A stretch of DNA of 64,000 nt from Novosphingobium taihuense (GTDB lineage: Bacteria > Pseudomonadota > Alphaproteobacteria > Sphingomonadales > Sphingomonadaceae). The notes beneath the pieces were generated by a model. The model was not told the DNA's origin and did not search any database. It saw nothing but the letters and a program-made list of their open reading frames with translations. The stretch's first letter is position 1. The number at the start of each line of letters is the position of its first letter. The DNA is taken from NCBI RefSeq assembly GCF_007830315.1, contig NZ_VLKJ01000009.1:1-64000 (forward strand), in the 5' to 3' direction. Of this stretch, positions 15,188-24,765 are shown piece by piece. Position numbers and translations under genes: made by a program.

Positions 15188-16177
15188 TTAGAGGGGCCGC
15201 TTTTGGCTACATTGCTGGGTGCGGCGCCAGGTTGACGGCGACATGCCGGCATGCGCGGCGAATACATCGCGAAACGAGGCGATATCTCGGTATCCGACGA
15301 GTTGGGCGATCTCTGAGACCGTGCGGCGTGTCTCGACCAGCATGCTCGCAGCGGTCTCGCAACGCAGCCGTTGGACGTAGCTGCGAGGCGTGTCTCCTCC
15401 CGTTGCGCGGAACCGGCGGATCAGGCCCTGATGCGAAACGCCAAGTTCACGCGCGAGATCGGCGATGCGGAAGTCCCGCGCAAAACGGTCCCGGATCCAT
15501 GTCCGCGCCCGGGCAACAACGGGATCGGGCTCATTGGGGACGAAGCCGGCATCGCCCTCAGGCGGTTCGCGCAGAGCCAGGCTCTCGGCAATTGCTGTCG
15601 AGAACCCCGCCGCCAGCAGCCGAACTGCCAGTGCACCGTTTTGCCAGTCACGACTGCACGTGATCCTGGGAGCAGGCCCGTCCGATACGCACAGCGTGCG
15701 TGTCTTCGCGACGCTCACTCTGGGAAAGAGGTCCTGGAAAGCGGCAGCGAGGCGAGGCGGTACGGCACATTCGCCTCCATCGAGCAATCCAGCGGCTGCG
15801 AGGTGAAAGACCGAGGCACCAGCTGCACCGATAGGCGTGCCAGCGGCTGCGCGCGCCAGCCACACATGGAATGGCTCGGCCGCCTTGAGTATGGCCTGGA
15901 GATGCTCGATCGTCGCGACCTGGAAGGCGGGCAAATAGATCAGCCGGGCATCTTCGATTGCCGTGAAAGTGGTGCTGCAAGGCAGGGGCATTCCCCCTGC
16001 GAAGTGAACAGGCACGCCCGTCGACGCCGCAATCGTGAGGCGGGTTGCGACTCCTGCATAATTGCCAAGTGCTTCGTTGCTCTCGAACACTTCGCCCAGG
16101 CGCGCATGAATGTCTGTCATTGCGCCAAGGCTGACTGCGAACGTGCGAGGAGAGACGAGAACGGCAATGTTGGCCAT
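15188..16177 (-). CDS. AraC-family regulator with DJ-1/PfpI-like sensor domain (GlxA type)
   Basis: 329 residues. The N-terminal half resembles the GATase1-like domain of FtrA/GlxA regulators (NIAVLVSPRTFAVSLGAMTD; ASVFHLAAAGLLDGG), but the nucleophile Cys of DJ-1 proteins is replaced at the ASVF elbow, as is usual in regulators. The C-terminal double HTH is clear: IADLARELGVSHQGLIRRFR and then ETRRTVSEIAQLVGYRDIAS with FRDVFAAHAGMSP. It stands between the PhyH-CMD pair (convergent) and the leftward SDR/sulfotransferase operon, and is a candidate activator for either. The ligand is unknown. Confidence 0.9.
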   Translation of the reverse strand: MANIAVLVSPRTFAVSLGAMTDIHARLGEVFESNEALGNYAGVATRLTIAASTGVPVHFAGGMPLPCSTTFTAIEDARLIYLPAFQVATIEHLQAILKAAEPFHVWLARAAAGTPIGAAGASVFHLAAAGLLDGGECAVPPRLAAAFQDLFPRVSVAKTRTLCVSDGPAPRITCSRDWQNGALAVRLLAAGFSTAIAESLALREPPEGDAGFVPNEPDPVVARARTWIRDRFARDFRIADLARELGVSHQGLIRRFRATGGDTPRSYVQRLRCETAASMLVETRRTVSEIAQLVGYRDIASFRDVFAAHAGMSPSTWRRTQQCSQKRPL

Positions 16178-16417
16178 GGTCCGTGACTTGCTCCTTGCCT
16201 GCGGAATTGCCGCGCGATGCGCTGCTGAGCGCCGTGCAACAGGTTTCGGGCCCGATCGACGTGCCGGTGCGCGATCTCGGGTTCTAGAGTGCCTTTCGCC
16301 AAGCCTGGTTCGCCGGGCGGCGGACCGGTTCCGGACCGACCGCAGTGCCTATTGCCGTCACACCCTTCCGCCAAAGTCAGCCCATGATGCTCCCTTGTCG
16401 ACCGGGTGTGCTCACGG

Positions 16418-16720
16418 TCACTGCCGATCGAGGAAATTGAACCGCACGCTCGATCCATCAATCGCATCGGTCATCTGCATGTCCTTGCTGGCGCCCATGA
16501 GTGCCTGCATCAGCACGGCCGGAGGTTCGTCGGAAACTTCGTAGATTGCGATGAACTCACCGGTCGGTTGGCCATCCGGACCAATACAGGCGTTGAAGGT
16601 ACCCGAAAGGAAGCCTGGAACTTGTGTCACCTCGCCGATATGGGTGCTGGTGTACCAGGCCTTGTATTCATCCTCGCGCCCTTCATTGGCCCGTGAATTG
16701 ACGAGTAGCAGACGGGGCAT
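16418..16720 (-). CDS. EthD-like / dimeric alpha-beta barrel small protein
   Basis: 100 residues beginning MPRLLLVNSRANEGREDEYK and continuing WYTSTHIGEVTQVPGF, the pattern of ferredoxin-fold dimeric alpha-beta barrel proteins such as EthD, NIPSNAP or stress-responsive A/B barrels. Members serve as small monooxygenases, lyases or binding proteins. It is the last gene of the leftward operon that begins at 21699, 33 bp after the DUF1214 gene, with a plausible ribosome site (GCGAAAGGAAT). Function within the pathway is unknown. Confidence 0.75.
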   Translation of the reverse strand: MPRLLLVNSRANEGREDEYKAWYTSTHIGEVTQVPGFLSGTFNACIGPDGQPTGEFIAIYEVSDEPPAVLMQALMGASKDMQMTDAIDGSSVRFNFLDRQ

Positions 16721-16753
16721 GATCGCATTCCTTTCGCAGTGACCGGGATTGAT

Positions 16754-18016
16754 TCAGGCGGTGATGCGGCGCCGGTACGCGGCAACACGGCTTTCGAGAC
16801 GAGACTTGCGCTCGGCAGTTTCGACCCACAAGGTGCCGACGGGCAATTCGTGGCGCAACCTGTCGATCGTCGTCAGTGTCAGCTTGGCCTTGATCGGACG
16901 ACCGTCGGGCTTCATCCGTTGCCAGCGCAGGATCGAGTGCACGCGGCTCTGCCCACCGGTATCGAGCCAGTTGGCAACGCCGGGATCGCGACGCGCGATT
17001 ACGACACGGACGAGCCCATCAGCATCGACGTGGCTTTGCGCCGCAGTCAGGCTCGACTGGATGCGATGATAGTCAAGGCTGCGATAAAGCCATTCGGTGA
17101 GCTGTACCGCAGCATAGCCCGCGTCGACCGGATCGTAGGTGATCACTGCGGCATCGTCGGGGCCGAGGTCGAAGGTTCCGTTGCATATTCCCTGCGTAAC
17201 GAGCCCGCCGCCCGCGCCACGCATGGCCTCTGCCTGCGTGATCGTGTTGAGCGCCATTCCGCTCCAGATGTTCTGGAACCAGAAGTACAGGTAGAGATCG
17301 TTCAGTGCGTGCTCGATTGCACGGATTGCCATGTCCTGCGTGGTGAGGGGGGCGGTGCGTGCTTCGCCGATGCGCTCAATCTGGAGATCGAGTGGCGTTT
17401 CGCGGGCCCAATCCATCATTGAATCCCGAACGAACAGGAAGCGCGTGCCGGGCCGGGTGGTCAAGTGATTTGCTCGACCATTCGCGGGCTGCTCGTCTAT
17501 CGTCAGGTCAAACCAGCCATCGGGTGCAATCGCCAATTCGTGGTCTTCGACTGTCTGGACCGTCTGGCTCGTGCCGTAGTTTGCGGTCAGCGTGAACGAG
17601 ATGTTGGCCGCCTTTTCATCAGGCTGGGCCGGTAGGCGACCGATGATCCGGTAGGCTGTGCCATGCTCGATCCCGGCCAGGCGGTAGCAGTTGTCCGGAT
17701 TGTCTCCTCCGGTTCGGGAACCAACGACTTCATGGTCTGCCACCTGGCCGGGCCAGCGGTGAGCGGGCATGAAGTCACGGACGAACCGGGGGTGCTGCGC
17801 GTCCGAGGCTGCTGCCTTGAACAGCCAGTTATTGAAGAACTCGTCGGCAAAGGCCGACAACAGTGGCTTTGCTTCGACTGGCATACGATCGCTGTATCCC
17901 CGCGCAAACAGCATCTCGATGATGGCGCGGGTCGATGAAACCCTAGGATCGGTGCGCATCGCGAGCACATCGCGCTCGGCCAGAAACTGGCCACGATTGG
18001 CGATGGGATTGGTCAT
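16754..18016 (-). CDS. DUF1214-domain protein (paralogue of the gene at 61.2 kb)
   Basis: 420 residues. The C-terminal part has the DUF1214 pattern (PF06742), with VIARRDPGVANWLDTGGQSR followed by HELPVGTLWVETAERKSRLE. The middle has a beta-rich domain (DNCYRLAGIEHGTAYRIIGR; DHELAIAPDGWFDLTI). The paralogue at 61226 shows the matching text VDPGVPNWLDTAGRFKG, and both are in operons with a sulfotransferase. The biochemical role of DUF1214 proteins is not established. No signal peptide is visible here. It lies 120 bp downstream of the SDR at 18137 and just before the EthD-like gene. Confidence 0.82.
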   Translation of the reverse strand: MTNPIANRGQFLAERDVLAMRTDPRVSSTRAIIEMLFARGYSDRMPVEAKPLLSAFADEFFNNWLFKAAASDAQHPRFVRDFMPAHRWPGQVADHEVVGSRTGGDNPDNCYRLAGIEHGTAYRIIGRLPAQPDEKAANISFTLTANYGTSQTVQTVEDHELAIAPDGWFDLTIDEQPANGRANHLTTRPGTRFLFVRDSMMDWARETPLDLQIERIGEARTAPLTTQDMAIRAIEHALNDLYLYFWFQNIWSGMALNTITQAEAMRGAGGGLVTQGICNGTFDLGPDDAAVITYDPVDAGYAAVQLTEWLYRSLDYHRIQSSLTAAQSHVDADGLVRVVIARRDPGVANWLDTGGQSRVHSILRWQRMKPDGRPIKAKLTLTTIDRLRHELPVGTLWVETAERKSRLESRVAAYRRRITA

Positions 18017-18136
18017 GGCATGCTCTCCCGTGTGTCTTGCGATGCTGGATCGGCCCGATAGCGCCGACCTACGATGTCACTTCCTTCAGGCACGAGGGAG
18101 ATTGTCGTTCGCAAAACTGCAAATGATTCAAAGTGT

Positions 18137-18928
18137 TCAGGGATACATGAAGAGCCCGCCATCGACCTGAAAGGTCATGCCGGTGAGAAAGGAGGCATCG
18201 TCGCTGGCAAGGAATACCGCGATCCGGCCGCCGTCGGCAAAAATGTCGCCGAAGCGGCGCAACGGGATGCCAGCCGCAGCGGCCGCTGTTGCAGCCGGGT
18301 CTCCGCCTGTATGGTTGCGCAGAGCGTCGGTCTCGATTGCCGGATTGATGACGTTGCAAGTGATTGCATGCTTGCCCCACTCGCGCGCGGCGGTTCGGGA
18401 CAGGCCGCGGATCGCTTCCTTCGCGGCATTATAGGCAACCGAGCCTTCATTGCCTGCCTGGCCCCAGTAAGAGCCGAAGTTGATGATCCGTCCTCGGCCC
18501 GAGGCGACGAGGTGGGGAAACGCAGCCTTCATGAAGAGGTAGCTTGCCGTCGGTCCGGTCTGGAAGGTCAGATCCCACTCCGCGTCGCGGAATTTCTCTA
18601 TGCCTGTTAGCACCGGCGAGGAATCTGGGGCATCCTTGGTCCCAAAGGCTTGCGCATTGTTGACGAGTATATCGAGACCGCCGAAGGCCGATACCGCCCG
18701 CTCGACAGTGGCCACGATGTCGGCGTGCTCGCCGACGTCACAGATCTGGCCAACCGCTGTGCCGCCAGCTCGCGCAACGAGAGAAAGTGTGTCGTCGATC
18801 GAACCCTGGCTGCGCGACGCGACAACAACCTTGGCGCCTTCACGCGCTAGTTCGACTGCTATGCCGCGCCCGATACCTCGGCCCGACCCTGTAACGATGG
18901 CGACGCGTCCTTCGAGAATGCCGGTCAT
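18137..18928 (-). CDS. Short-chain dehydrogenase/reductase
   Basis: 263 residues from the ATG at 18928 with a GGAGAGGAAG ribosome site; the open frame upstream of that overlaps the next gene. Motifs: VTGSGRGIGRGIAVELAREG for the cofactor, NNAQ (NNAG variant) at about residue 93, catalytic YNAAK, and terminal TGMTFQVDGGLFMYP. The Gln in NNAQ is slightly unusual. An Arg/Ser after the second strand (VVASRSQGS) suggests NADP. Third SDR in the operon 21699 to 16418. Confidence 0.9.
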   Translation of the reverse strand: MTGILEGRVAIVTGSGRGIGRGIAVELAREGAKVVVASRSQGSIDDTLSLVARAGGTAVGQICDVGEHADIVATVERAVSAFGGLDILVNNAQAFGTKDAPDSSPVLTGIEKFRDAEWDLTFQTGPTASYLFMKAAFPHLVASGRGRIINFGSYWGQAGNEGSVAYNAAKEAIRGLSRTAAREWGKHAITCNVINPAIETDALRNHTGGDPAATAAAAAGIPLRRFGDIFADGGRIAVFLASDDASFLTGMTFQVDGGLFMYP

Positions 18929-18954
18929 GTCGTTCTTCCTCTCCTTTTGAAGCG

Positions 18955-19716
18955 TCACTTCGCCGCCCATCCGCCGTCGACCGGAATGACCAGTCCTGTG
19001 ACACCCGAACTCGCAGGGGAAGCGGCCCACAGGATCGCCTCGGCAATCTCCTGCGTCGTCATCATGCGATTCATCGGCTGAAACTCCGCCGCGATCGCCG
19101 CACGGGTTGCCGGCGGCATGCTGCTCTCGATATTTGGCGTCAAAGTCAGCCCCGGGGCGACGACGTTGACGCGGACGTTCTCGGGAGCAAGCATCACTGC
19201 GGCATGTTGGCTGAGGTGAACCACGCCGGCCTTTGCTGCGGCATAGGCCGGAGAGGCAAATCGGGTTACACGGATGCCGGCCAGCGAGGCGATGTTGACG
19301 ATCGCGCCGCCGCCACTGCGACGAAGCGCGGGAATTGCGTACTTCATGCCGAGCATGCAACTGGTCAGACACTGGCACACGGTCGCATTCCAAGCTTCCA
19401 GCGCGGTGTCTTCAAGAGGAGTATCCCAGCGGTCCCCCGCGCCGAAATTGCCGACATTGTGTACGGCGATGTCGAGCCGTCCGAAAGCCGAAAGGGTTTC
19501 CTCAATCGTGCGAGCAGCGTCGGGTTCAAGCGTGGCGTCGGCGCGGATCGCGAGCTGGCCGCTATCTTCCGGCGGTGGGGCTTCGAGGATGTCGGTCCAA
19601 GCCACTTGTGCCCCGTTTTTGCGCAGGGCCATAACTGTTGCGCGGCCGATGCCGTTGCCGCCACCCGTAACGAGAGCCACCTTGCCTGCAAGCGGGCCAG
19701 ATTCCTGGACGGTCAC
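18955..19716 (-). CDS. Short-chain dehydrogenase/reductase
   Basis: 253 residues from a GTG at 19716 whose GTGA overlaps the sulfotransferase stop by 4 bp. Cofactor motif VTGGGNGIGRATVM, Asp at the end of strand 2 (VAWTDILEA) favouring NAD, HNVGN in place of NNAG, catalytic Ser in NIASLAG, YAAAK, and terminal GLVIPVDGGWAAK. An unusual double Cys segment (VCQCLTSCMLG) lies in helix 4. It is tightly coupled to the sulfotransferase upstream and 26 bp from the next SDR, so the three should be made together. Confidence 0.9.
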   Translation of the reverse strand: MTVQESGPLAGKVALVTGGGNGIGRATVMALRKNGAQVAWTDILEAPPPEDSGQLAIRADATLEPDAARTIEETLSAFGRLDIAVHNVGNFGAGDRWDTPLEDTALEAWNATVCQCLTSCMLGMKYAIPALRRSGGGAIVNIASLAGIRVTRFASPAYAAAKAGVVHLSQHAAVMLAPENVRVNVVAPGLTLTPNIESSMPPATRAAIAAEFQPMNRMMTTQEIAEAILWAASPASSGVTGLVIPVDGGWAAK

Positions 19717-20933
19717 ACCCGCTTCTCCCGTGCGATGTCGAACTGGTCCATGTAGTGACCGAAGTGTGCTTCGATCTGCGCTTCATCCAGCCCGAACTCA
19801 GCCAGCGTGTAGTGCCGCGCCGGTCCCTTTCCGTGTTGATCGCGGTCCAGATGACGCAGCAGCGCTTCACGGTAGGAGGCCGTGAACGGGATCGTGAAGC
19901 GGTCATAGAGAGCTGCGACGGTCTCGAGTGGGCGTGCCGTCAAATCCGCGAAGTGGACGTCGACTACGTTGGCGTCCGAACCTGGACCCTTCCGCCACGC
20001 GGCATATGCGTTCATCGCCTGCGACCAGCCCACGAGTTGTCCTGCACCAACCTCGGCGGGATCGCTCGCCAGGTCAGAGAACAACCGGCGCAGCCCCATG
20101 AACAGACTGGCGATTGACGGGATGACTTTGGCAGGGTCGCGATGATTTACGTAGATTGCAGCATCGGGAAACGCGAGCCGCATTTCCTCCCACGCGAACA
20201 TGTGCCCCGGTGCCTTGAGTGCCCAGCGCCCGCCGGGCTTTGCCGCCTGAAGCGCTTGCATGACCCCGATCTGCCAACGCAACGCGCTGGCGGCCTTGTC
20301 CGCCAGGACTACGGCAAATGTCGGCGCATTCCAGTAGACCGAATATAGCGAGCCGATATCGGCTTCCTGAAGGAATATGCACTCTTCGGGCAATTCTGCA
20401 CCGAAAGGATGGATGCGGGTGAGCGCATCGTCTGTCATCCCCTGAAAGGCGAGGATATCGCCGTAGAGCATCTCGCGCGGGTCGTCTCCCGGCAGCGCCG
20501 CAGGAATCGCAGCTTCAAATGCGCGGGCAACGCGATTGGCAGGGTCCTGAGTGAGACAGCCGTGGAGGAAAGTGGTGCCTGCACGCGGAAGTCCGCTGCC
20601 AATCAGTGGTGCGACTAGACGCTGAGCATCGATCCCCGGAAGCGCCTTGCGCATCGCTATGTAGCGCAGCCGCGAGACCAGCATTGTGTGAAAGCGCGAA
20701 TGCGTGCGACTGCGACCGAGCGGAGTAAGCTGTGCATCCTCTTCAATCGCATGGCAAAGCAACGAGAAATCGTGGCGAAAGCGCTCTTCATCCCAACGCT
20801 TTCCGCCCCAGTCGGACAGCCCGCTGGCCGCTTCTGCTGCAGTGATGAGTGTCGTCGGATCGAGCGTTGCTGCGAAGGGCACAAGGGCAGCGGCATATGG
20901 CCCGCTTCGATCAGCCGACACCAAAGCCTCCAT
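19713..20933 (-). CDS. Sulfotransferase-family protein
   Basis: 406 residues starting at an ATG that overlaps the upstream SDR by 23 bp. A PAPS 5-phosphosulfate loop is at about 111-128 (IGSGLPRAGTTFLHGCLT), followed by WALKAPGHMFAWEEM and INHRDPAKVIPSIASLFMG-like text (VNHRDPAKVIPSIASL), which supply the 3-phosphate loop. The family (PF13469) is widespread in sphingomonads and mycobacteria; known members sulfate hydroxyl groups, but many are uncharacterised. A second copy at 59578 sits in a parallel operon with a DUF1214 gene. Sulfation inside a degradation cluster is unusual. Confidence 0.87.
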   Translation of the reverse strand: MEALVSADRSGPYAAALVPFAATLDPTTLITAAEAASGLSDWGGKRWDEERFRHDFSLLCHAIEEDAQLTPLGRSRTHSRFHTMLVSRLRYIAMRKALPGIDAQRLVAPLIGSGLPRAGTTFLHGCLTQDPANRVARAFEAAIPAALPGDDPREMLYGDILAFQGMTDDALTRIHPFGAELPEECIFLQEADIGSLYSVYWNAPTFAVVLADKAASALRWQIGVMQALQAAKPGGRWALKAPGHMFAWEEMRLAFPDAAIYVNHRDPAKVIPSIASLFMGLRRLFSDLASDPAEVGAGQLVGWSQAMNAYAAWRKGPGSDANVVDVHFADLTARPLETVAALYDRFTIPFTASYREALLRHLDRDQHGKGPARHYTLAEFGLDEAQIEAHFGHYMDQFDIAREKRV

Positions 20934-21699
20934 CGATCACGAACGTCTGCCCGGTGATGTAGTCCGCCGATGGGCTGGCAAGGTAGACCACGAGCCAGCC
21001 GACGTCTGCAGGCTTGCCGAAGCCCGACAAGTGGCGGGAGGGATCTGCCCCCGGTCCTCCAACGAAAGTGGCACCTTCCATCTTGGGCGCATTGCCGGGC
21101 ACCGCGCCTGGCAAAACAGCATTGACGCGAATGCCGTCGGCGGCGTGTTCGAAGGCAAGCTGGCGGCACAATTGGTTGAGCGCGGCCTTTGACGAACCAT
21201 AAGCTGCATTGCCGACGAGAACCGGATGTTCCGAACCCATCGTCGAAAGGGCGATGATTCTGCCGGGCATCGATACCCGCTTGAGCTGGCGGATGGCTTC
21301 GCGTGCGGTCAGGAAAGCGCCGCGGGCATTAGTCGCGTACATCGCGTCCCATTGCGAGGCACTCATGTCGATCGCGGGGACCCCACCCTGCATCATCGCG
21401 CCCATTACGACGATGTCAGGAATTTCGTCGCGCGCCACGCAATCTTCGAAAAGCGCTATGACGTCTGCTTCAACCTTGACATCGCAGGCAACAGCCCGCG
21501 CCGTGCCGCCCCTTTCGCATATCGTTGAAGCTACGCGGTCAGCCTCGCTGAGGACGTCGTGCGCAACAATCACACTGGCACCGGCCAGAGCAAGTATCTG
21601 AGCAATGGTTTCCGCCAGTCCAGACCCGGCGCCAGTCACAAGCGCAGTGCGGTTCGAAAGGCCGAAAGCGTGGATGAGAGGAGCGTTCTTCTCCGTCAT
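20911..21699 (-). CDS. Short-chain dehydrogenase/reductase
   Basis: 262 residues from the ATG at 21699 (ribosome site AAAGGAATG). Cofactor motif VTGAGSGLAETIAQIL, with Ala replacing the third Gly of the usual TGxxxGxG, Asp in SVIVAHDVLS, catalytic YGSSK preceded by ALSTMGS, and terminal TGQTFVIDGGFGVG. The N-terminal extension of about 16 residues (MTEKNAPLIHAFGLSN) is genuine coding by its ribosome site. First gene of the leftward operon; its promoter lies in 21700-22173 opposite that of the TonB receptor. Confidence 0.9.
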   Translation of the reverse strand: MTEKNAPLIHAFGLSNRTALVTGAGSGLAETIAQILALAGASVIVAHDVLSEADRVASTICERGGTARAVACDVKVEADVIALFEDCVARDEIPDIVVMGAMMQGGVPAIDMSASQWDAMYATNARGAFLTAREAIRQLKRVSMPGRIIALSTMGSEHPVLVGNAAYGSSKAALNQLCRQLAFEHAADGIRVNAVLPGAVPGNAPKMEGATFVGGPGADPSRHLSGFGKPADVGWLVVYLASPSADYITGQTFVIDGGFGVG

Positions 21700-21901
21700 T
21701 GCACATTCCTTTGGTTGCACTGGTGAGGCACCCGCGCTCCTGGCGAAGCCCATATGCTGCGGTGACAACACCCCTCTGGCCCAGCTCGTTCGCGTGTGGG
21801 CGAATCGGCATGATGAGCCGCGCTTTCGTGGAGATCGACGCCGATCTGCCTTGTCATCCACTCACCTCCCCATACTGCAGTGCATCTTCTGGAGTCGGGT
21901 A

Positions 21902-21919
21902 ATTATCTAACTTGATAAT
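21902..21919. promoter_or_regulatory. Perfect AT-rich inverted repeat (operator candidate)
   Basis: ATTATC-TAACTT-GATAAT: 6-bp arms, 6-bp spacer, in otherwise GC-rich DNA, 200 bp upstream of the SDR start and about 250 bp upstream of the TonB receptor. The TTATC element also occurs in the sites at 33951, 36392 and 40596. Confidence 0.55.
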
Positions 21920-22013
21920 ATCTATTTTCGTTTGCGACACAAGGACCTCCGGCCTCACCCACACGGCCGAGGCTGGCGCTTCTCCCAAGGTCGAGTGATG
22001 CGGCCGCGCCAAA

Positions 22014-22024
22014 TAATCGTATAA
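22014..22024 (+). promoter_or_regulatory. Shared 11-bp motif TWATCRTMTAR, site 1
   Basis: Reads TAATCGTATAA, 7 bp upstream of the TTGACA box of the TonB receptor gene. One of five exact matches found in intergenic regions of this cluster. Confidence 0.5.
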
Positions 22025-22173
22025 CTAATATTGACAAGAGAGAGGCTTGTGCTAGCCCTTGGGTCCGGAACGGGTCCCCCAACGGGCCCGCCGCGAGTCA
22101 CGTGATTTAAGTAACGGACCGCGCAATCCGGAAGAAAGGCCACCCTTCGTCGGGTGGACCATGGGAGGTACGG

Positions 22174-24753
22174 ATGAAGATCTGGAAATTGGCCCTTTGT
22201 GCCAGCACTGCGCTCAGTGTGAGCGCGCCAGCATTCGCGGCAAGTTCTGCAACCGAAGTAGCCAACGCGCCCATGGCCGCAGAGGCGGAGCAATCGGTCG
22301 ATCAGAGCGCTCCGCCAATGACGGACATCGTGGTTACTGCCCGGCGTACTTCGGAGCGCCTGCAAGACGTTCCCGTTGCGGTTTCGATCATCACTCCGGC
22401 GAAGATCGAAGCCAAGGGCTCATTCAATCCGGTCGACCTGGTGCAAAGCACTCCGGGCCTGAGCGTGACCGCTTCGGTATCCGATCGTAACAACCTTACC
22501 TACACCATCCGCGGGCAGGGCTATTCGTTCGGGACCGTGTTCCCGGCAGTTATTACCTATTTCAACGAAGTGCCGATCGCTCGGCTGACCCAAGGCCAGT
22601 TCTTCGATGTTCAGAACATACAGGTTTTGCGCGGTCCACAAGGGGTCACTTTCGGCCGTGTTACCGATGGCGGCAACGTCATGGTCGCCGCACAGACTCC
22701 GAAGGAAGACTTCGGTGGATACCTCGGCGTCAAGGTAGGCAACTACGGACTGCGCACGGTCAATGGCGCGGTCAATGTTCCACTGGTTGCGGACAAGGTT
22801 CTTTTCCGCGCCGCCTTCGAGACGGCCCGCCGCGATGGTTTCACGACAAACGTCGCCAATGGCCAGAAGCTGGATAACGTTGCTTACGAAGGCTACCGTT
22901 TCGGCCTGACCCTCCGCCCGGTCGAAGGGCTGGAGAACACGACTATCGTGTCCTACCAGAACACGCACGACAACGGCACGTCCGTTGTCTTTGCGGGGAT
23001 CAACGATGCCGCCCTCGGCGCGAGTGTAGGCGGGCTTGCCCCGCTGTTCCCCGGGTCCTATGGCATCGACGCCAATGGGTCGGTGCGGGCTTTCAAGCCT
23101 GGGGACACACCGTTCACCACCGCCAACTATCTCGCATCGCTTAATGCGCAACTCTCTGCCCAGCAGGCCCGCGGCAACCGCGCCGTTTCGTTGGTTGATC
23201 CCCTCTATAGCAGGCGCAAGAACCTCTATGTGGTCAACAAGACCACAGCCGAACTGACCGACTCGATCACGCTGACAAACATATTCGGCTATGTTCGCGA
23301 ACGTGAGGACGAGGCTTCCAATTACGCTGCATCCAACGGCGCAGCGGTCCTCACTTGCCACTCGGCTTGCGGTGGCCTGTTGTTCACGAACCAAGAGCAG
23401 TTCAGCGAGGAACTCCGCCTGTCGGGCAAGGCGTTTGACAATCGCCTGACCTGGGCTCTGGGCGGTTACATGGATGAGCAGCGTCCGGCCGGGCCGAGCG
23501 AGAACGCCACGGTCAACGTGGCGATTCTTCAACGCGTCGGTGTCAACTATCTGACGACGAAGTCGCGTGCGGTCTATGGTTCGTTCGAATATGCCGTGAC
23601 CGACAACTTCAAGGTCAACGGCGGCCTGCGCTATACACGTGATACGGTTCTTTCTCGCCAGGCCACGTACCTGAGCCCGTTGCCTGGCGGTGAGGCAGGG
23701 CTGAAGGACTTCCTCACGGCTATCGGCACCCCCGCGCCGTTTGCAGATATCATCGTGGCAAATACATTTGCACCGATCCCGCATGGCCAATGCACGAATT
23801 ACGGCGCGGGTTCGATTGACCTTGGCCCGCCGAACGGCGTTATTCCGCTCAATAATCTCTTCGGAGCGGTTGGCTGCACCGAGACGCCCGGTTCTTTCAA
23901 CTCCACCACCTGGCAGGCAGGTGCCTCCTACAAGACCGATGGTGGCCAGTTGTTCTATGCAAAGGTCAGCAAGGGCTATCGTCCTGGCGGTGTGAACGGT
24001 ACTTCGCCTCCGGGCGTCAATCCTGCCTATCGGCAGGAAACCGACCTCTCGGTAGAAGCCGGCGTCAAGGCCGACTTCAACTTCGACGGAGTATTCCTGC
24101 GCACCAACCTGGCCGCATACACGGACCGTTACAAGGGCATCCAGAAGAACGTCGTCCTTCCGGGCGCTGTGCCGGTCTCGCAGGTCCAGAATGTCGGTAA
24201 TGGACGCATCAAGGGCATTGAGGCGGAAGTTACCCTGATCCCGGTGAAGGGGCTCACCTTCGGCGGAACCTTCGCCTACACGGACGCCAAGTTTGACAAG
24301 CTGATCCCGAATCCATTGAAGAATCCATGCGATCCCAACGCGGTGAGCATTGAAGGGTTCTGTTCCGACAACCTGTACAACTCGGTGCCCAAGACACAGT
24401 ACACGCTGTCGATGGACTACACGCTTCCGCTCTCGGAGGATATCGGCCAGATCAGCTTTGGCGGCCTGCTCTATCATCAGTCGAGCGTAGCATTGACCGA
24501 TACCAGCAAGCTGAATCCGCAGTCTATCGAAAAGCCTTATACAACGCTCGATCTGACGGCGAACTGGAGGAACGTGATGGGCCAGCCGGTCGATCTCGGG
24601 GTGTTCGTGACCAACGTCACGGACAAGACCTATCGCATCGGCGCGAACAACCTGCTGCAGCGTTCTTCGCTTGGCGTGCTGGGCAATATCTATGCCGCTC
24701 CGCGGATGTGGGGTGTCAGCCTGAAGTACCGCTTCGGTGACGATGCCAAGTAA
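22174..24753 (+). CDS. TonB-dependent outer-membrane receptor (large)
   Basis: 859 residues with signal peptide MKIWKLALCASTALSVSAPA (cleavage near AFA-ASSA), TonB-box region DIVVTARRTSERLQDVPVAV, plug with STPGLSVTAS, YTIRGQGYSFG, NIQVLRGPQGVTFGRVTDGG and NVMVAAQTPKED, and a 22-strand-type barrel ending MWGVSLKYRFGDD. Cysteine pairs in the extracellular part (TCHSACGG; NPCDPNAVSIEGFCSD) are typical of longer loops. The ribosome site is gggaggtacgg. It is followed by a terminator and then a P450 and SDR on the same strand. It resembles the other receptor only in the domain plan, so the two probably take different ligands. Confidence 0.95.
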   Translation: MKIWKLALCASTALSVSAPAFAASSATEVANAPMAAEAEQSVDQSAPPMTDIVVTARRTSERLQDVPVAVSIITPAKIEAKGSFNPVDLVQSTPGLSVTASVSDRNNLTYTIRGQGYSFGTVFPAVITYFNEVPIARLTQGQFFDVQNIQVLRGPQGVTFGRVTDGGNVMVAAQTPKEDFGGYLGVKVGNYGLRTVNGAVNVPLVADKVLFRAAFETARRDGFTTNVANGQKLDNVAYEGYRFGLTLRPVEGLENTTIVSYQNTHDNGTSVVFAGINDAALGASVGGLAPLFPGSYGIDANGSVRAFKPGDTPFTTANYLASLNAQLSAQQARGNRAVSLVDPLYSRRKNLYVVNKTTAELTDSITLTNIFGYVREREDEASNYAASNGAAVLTCHSACGGLLFTNQEQFSEELRLSGKAFDNRLTWALGGYMDEQRPAGPSENATVNVAILQRVGVNYLTTKSRAVYGSFEYAVTDNFKVNGGLRYTRDTVLSRQATYLSPLPGGEAGLKDFLTAIGTPAPFADIIVANTFAPIPHGQCTNYGAGSIDLGPPNGVIPLNNLFGAVGCTETPGSFNSTTWQAGASYKTDGGQLFYAKVSKGYRPGGVNGTSPPGVNPAYRQETDLSVEAGVKADFNFDGVFLRTNLAAYTDRYKGIQKNVVLPGAVPVSQVQNVGNGRIKGIEAEVTLIPVKGLTFGGTFAYTDAKFDKLIPNPLKNPCDPNAVSIEGFCSDNLYNSVPKTQYTLSMDYTLPLSEDIGQISFGGLLYHQSSVALTDTSKLNPQSIEKPYTTLDLTANWRNVMGQPVDLGVFVTNVTDKTYRIGANNLLQRSSLGVLGNIYAAPRMWGVSLKYRFGDDAK

Positions 24754-24765
24754 GCCTTGAAACAC

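Larger units (their letters stand above)
21700..22173. promoter_or_regulatory. Divergent control region between SDR operon and TonB receptor
   Basis: 474 bp without a supportable gene. It contains an AT-rich palindrome (21902-21919), a match to the shared 11-mer (22014-22024), a TTGACA box at 22031-22036 with no clear -10, and a small hairpin CCACCC-TTCGTC-GGGTGG at 22140-22157 just upstream of the receptor ribosome site gggaggt. The leftward operon start must lie left of the palindrome. Confidence 0.6.

Noticed and set aside
22420..24765. A 781-codon open frame antisense to the second TonB receptor
   Set aside because: The plus strand encodes a full receptor with signal peptide, plug and barrel motifs. 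The antisense frame has no family resemblance and is a byproduct of GC-rich codon third positions.
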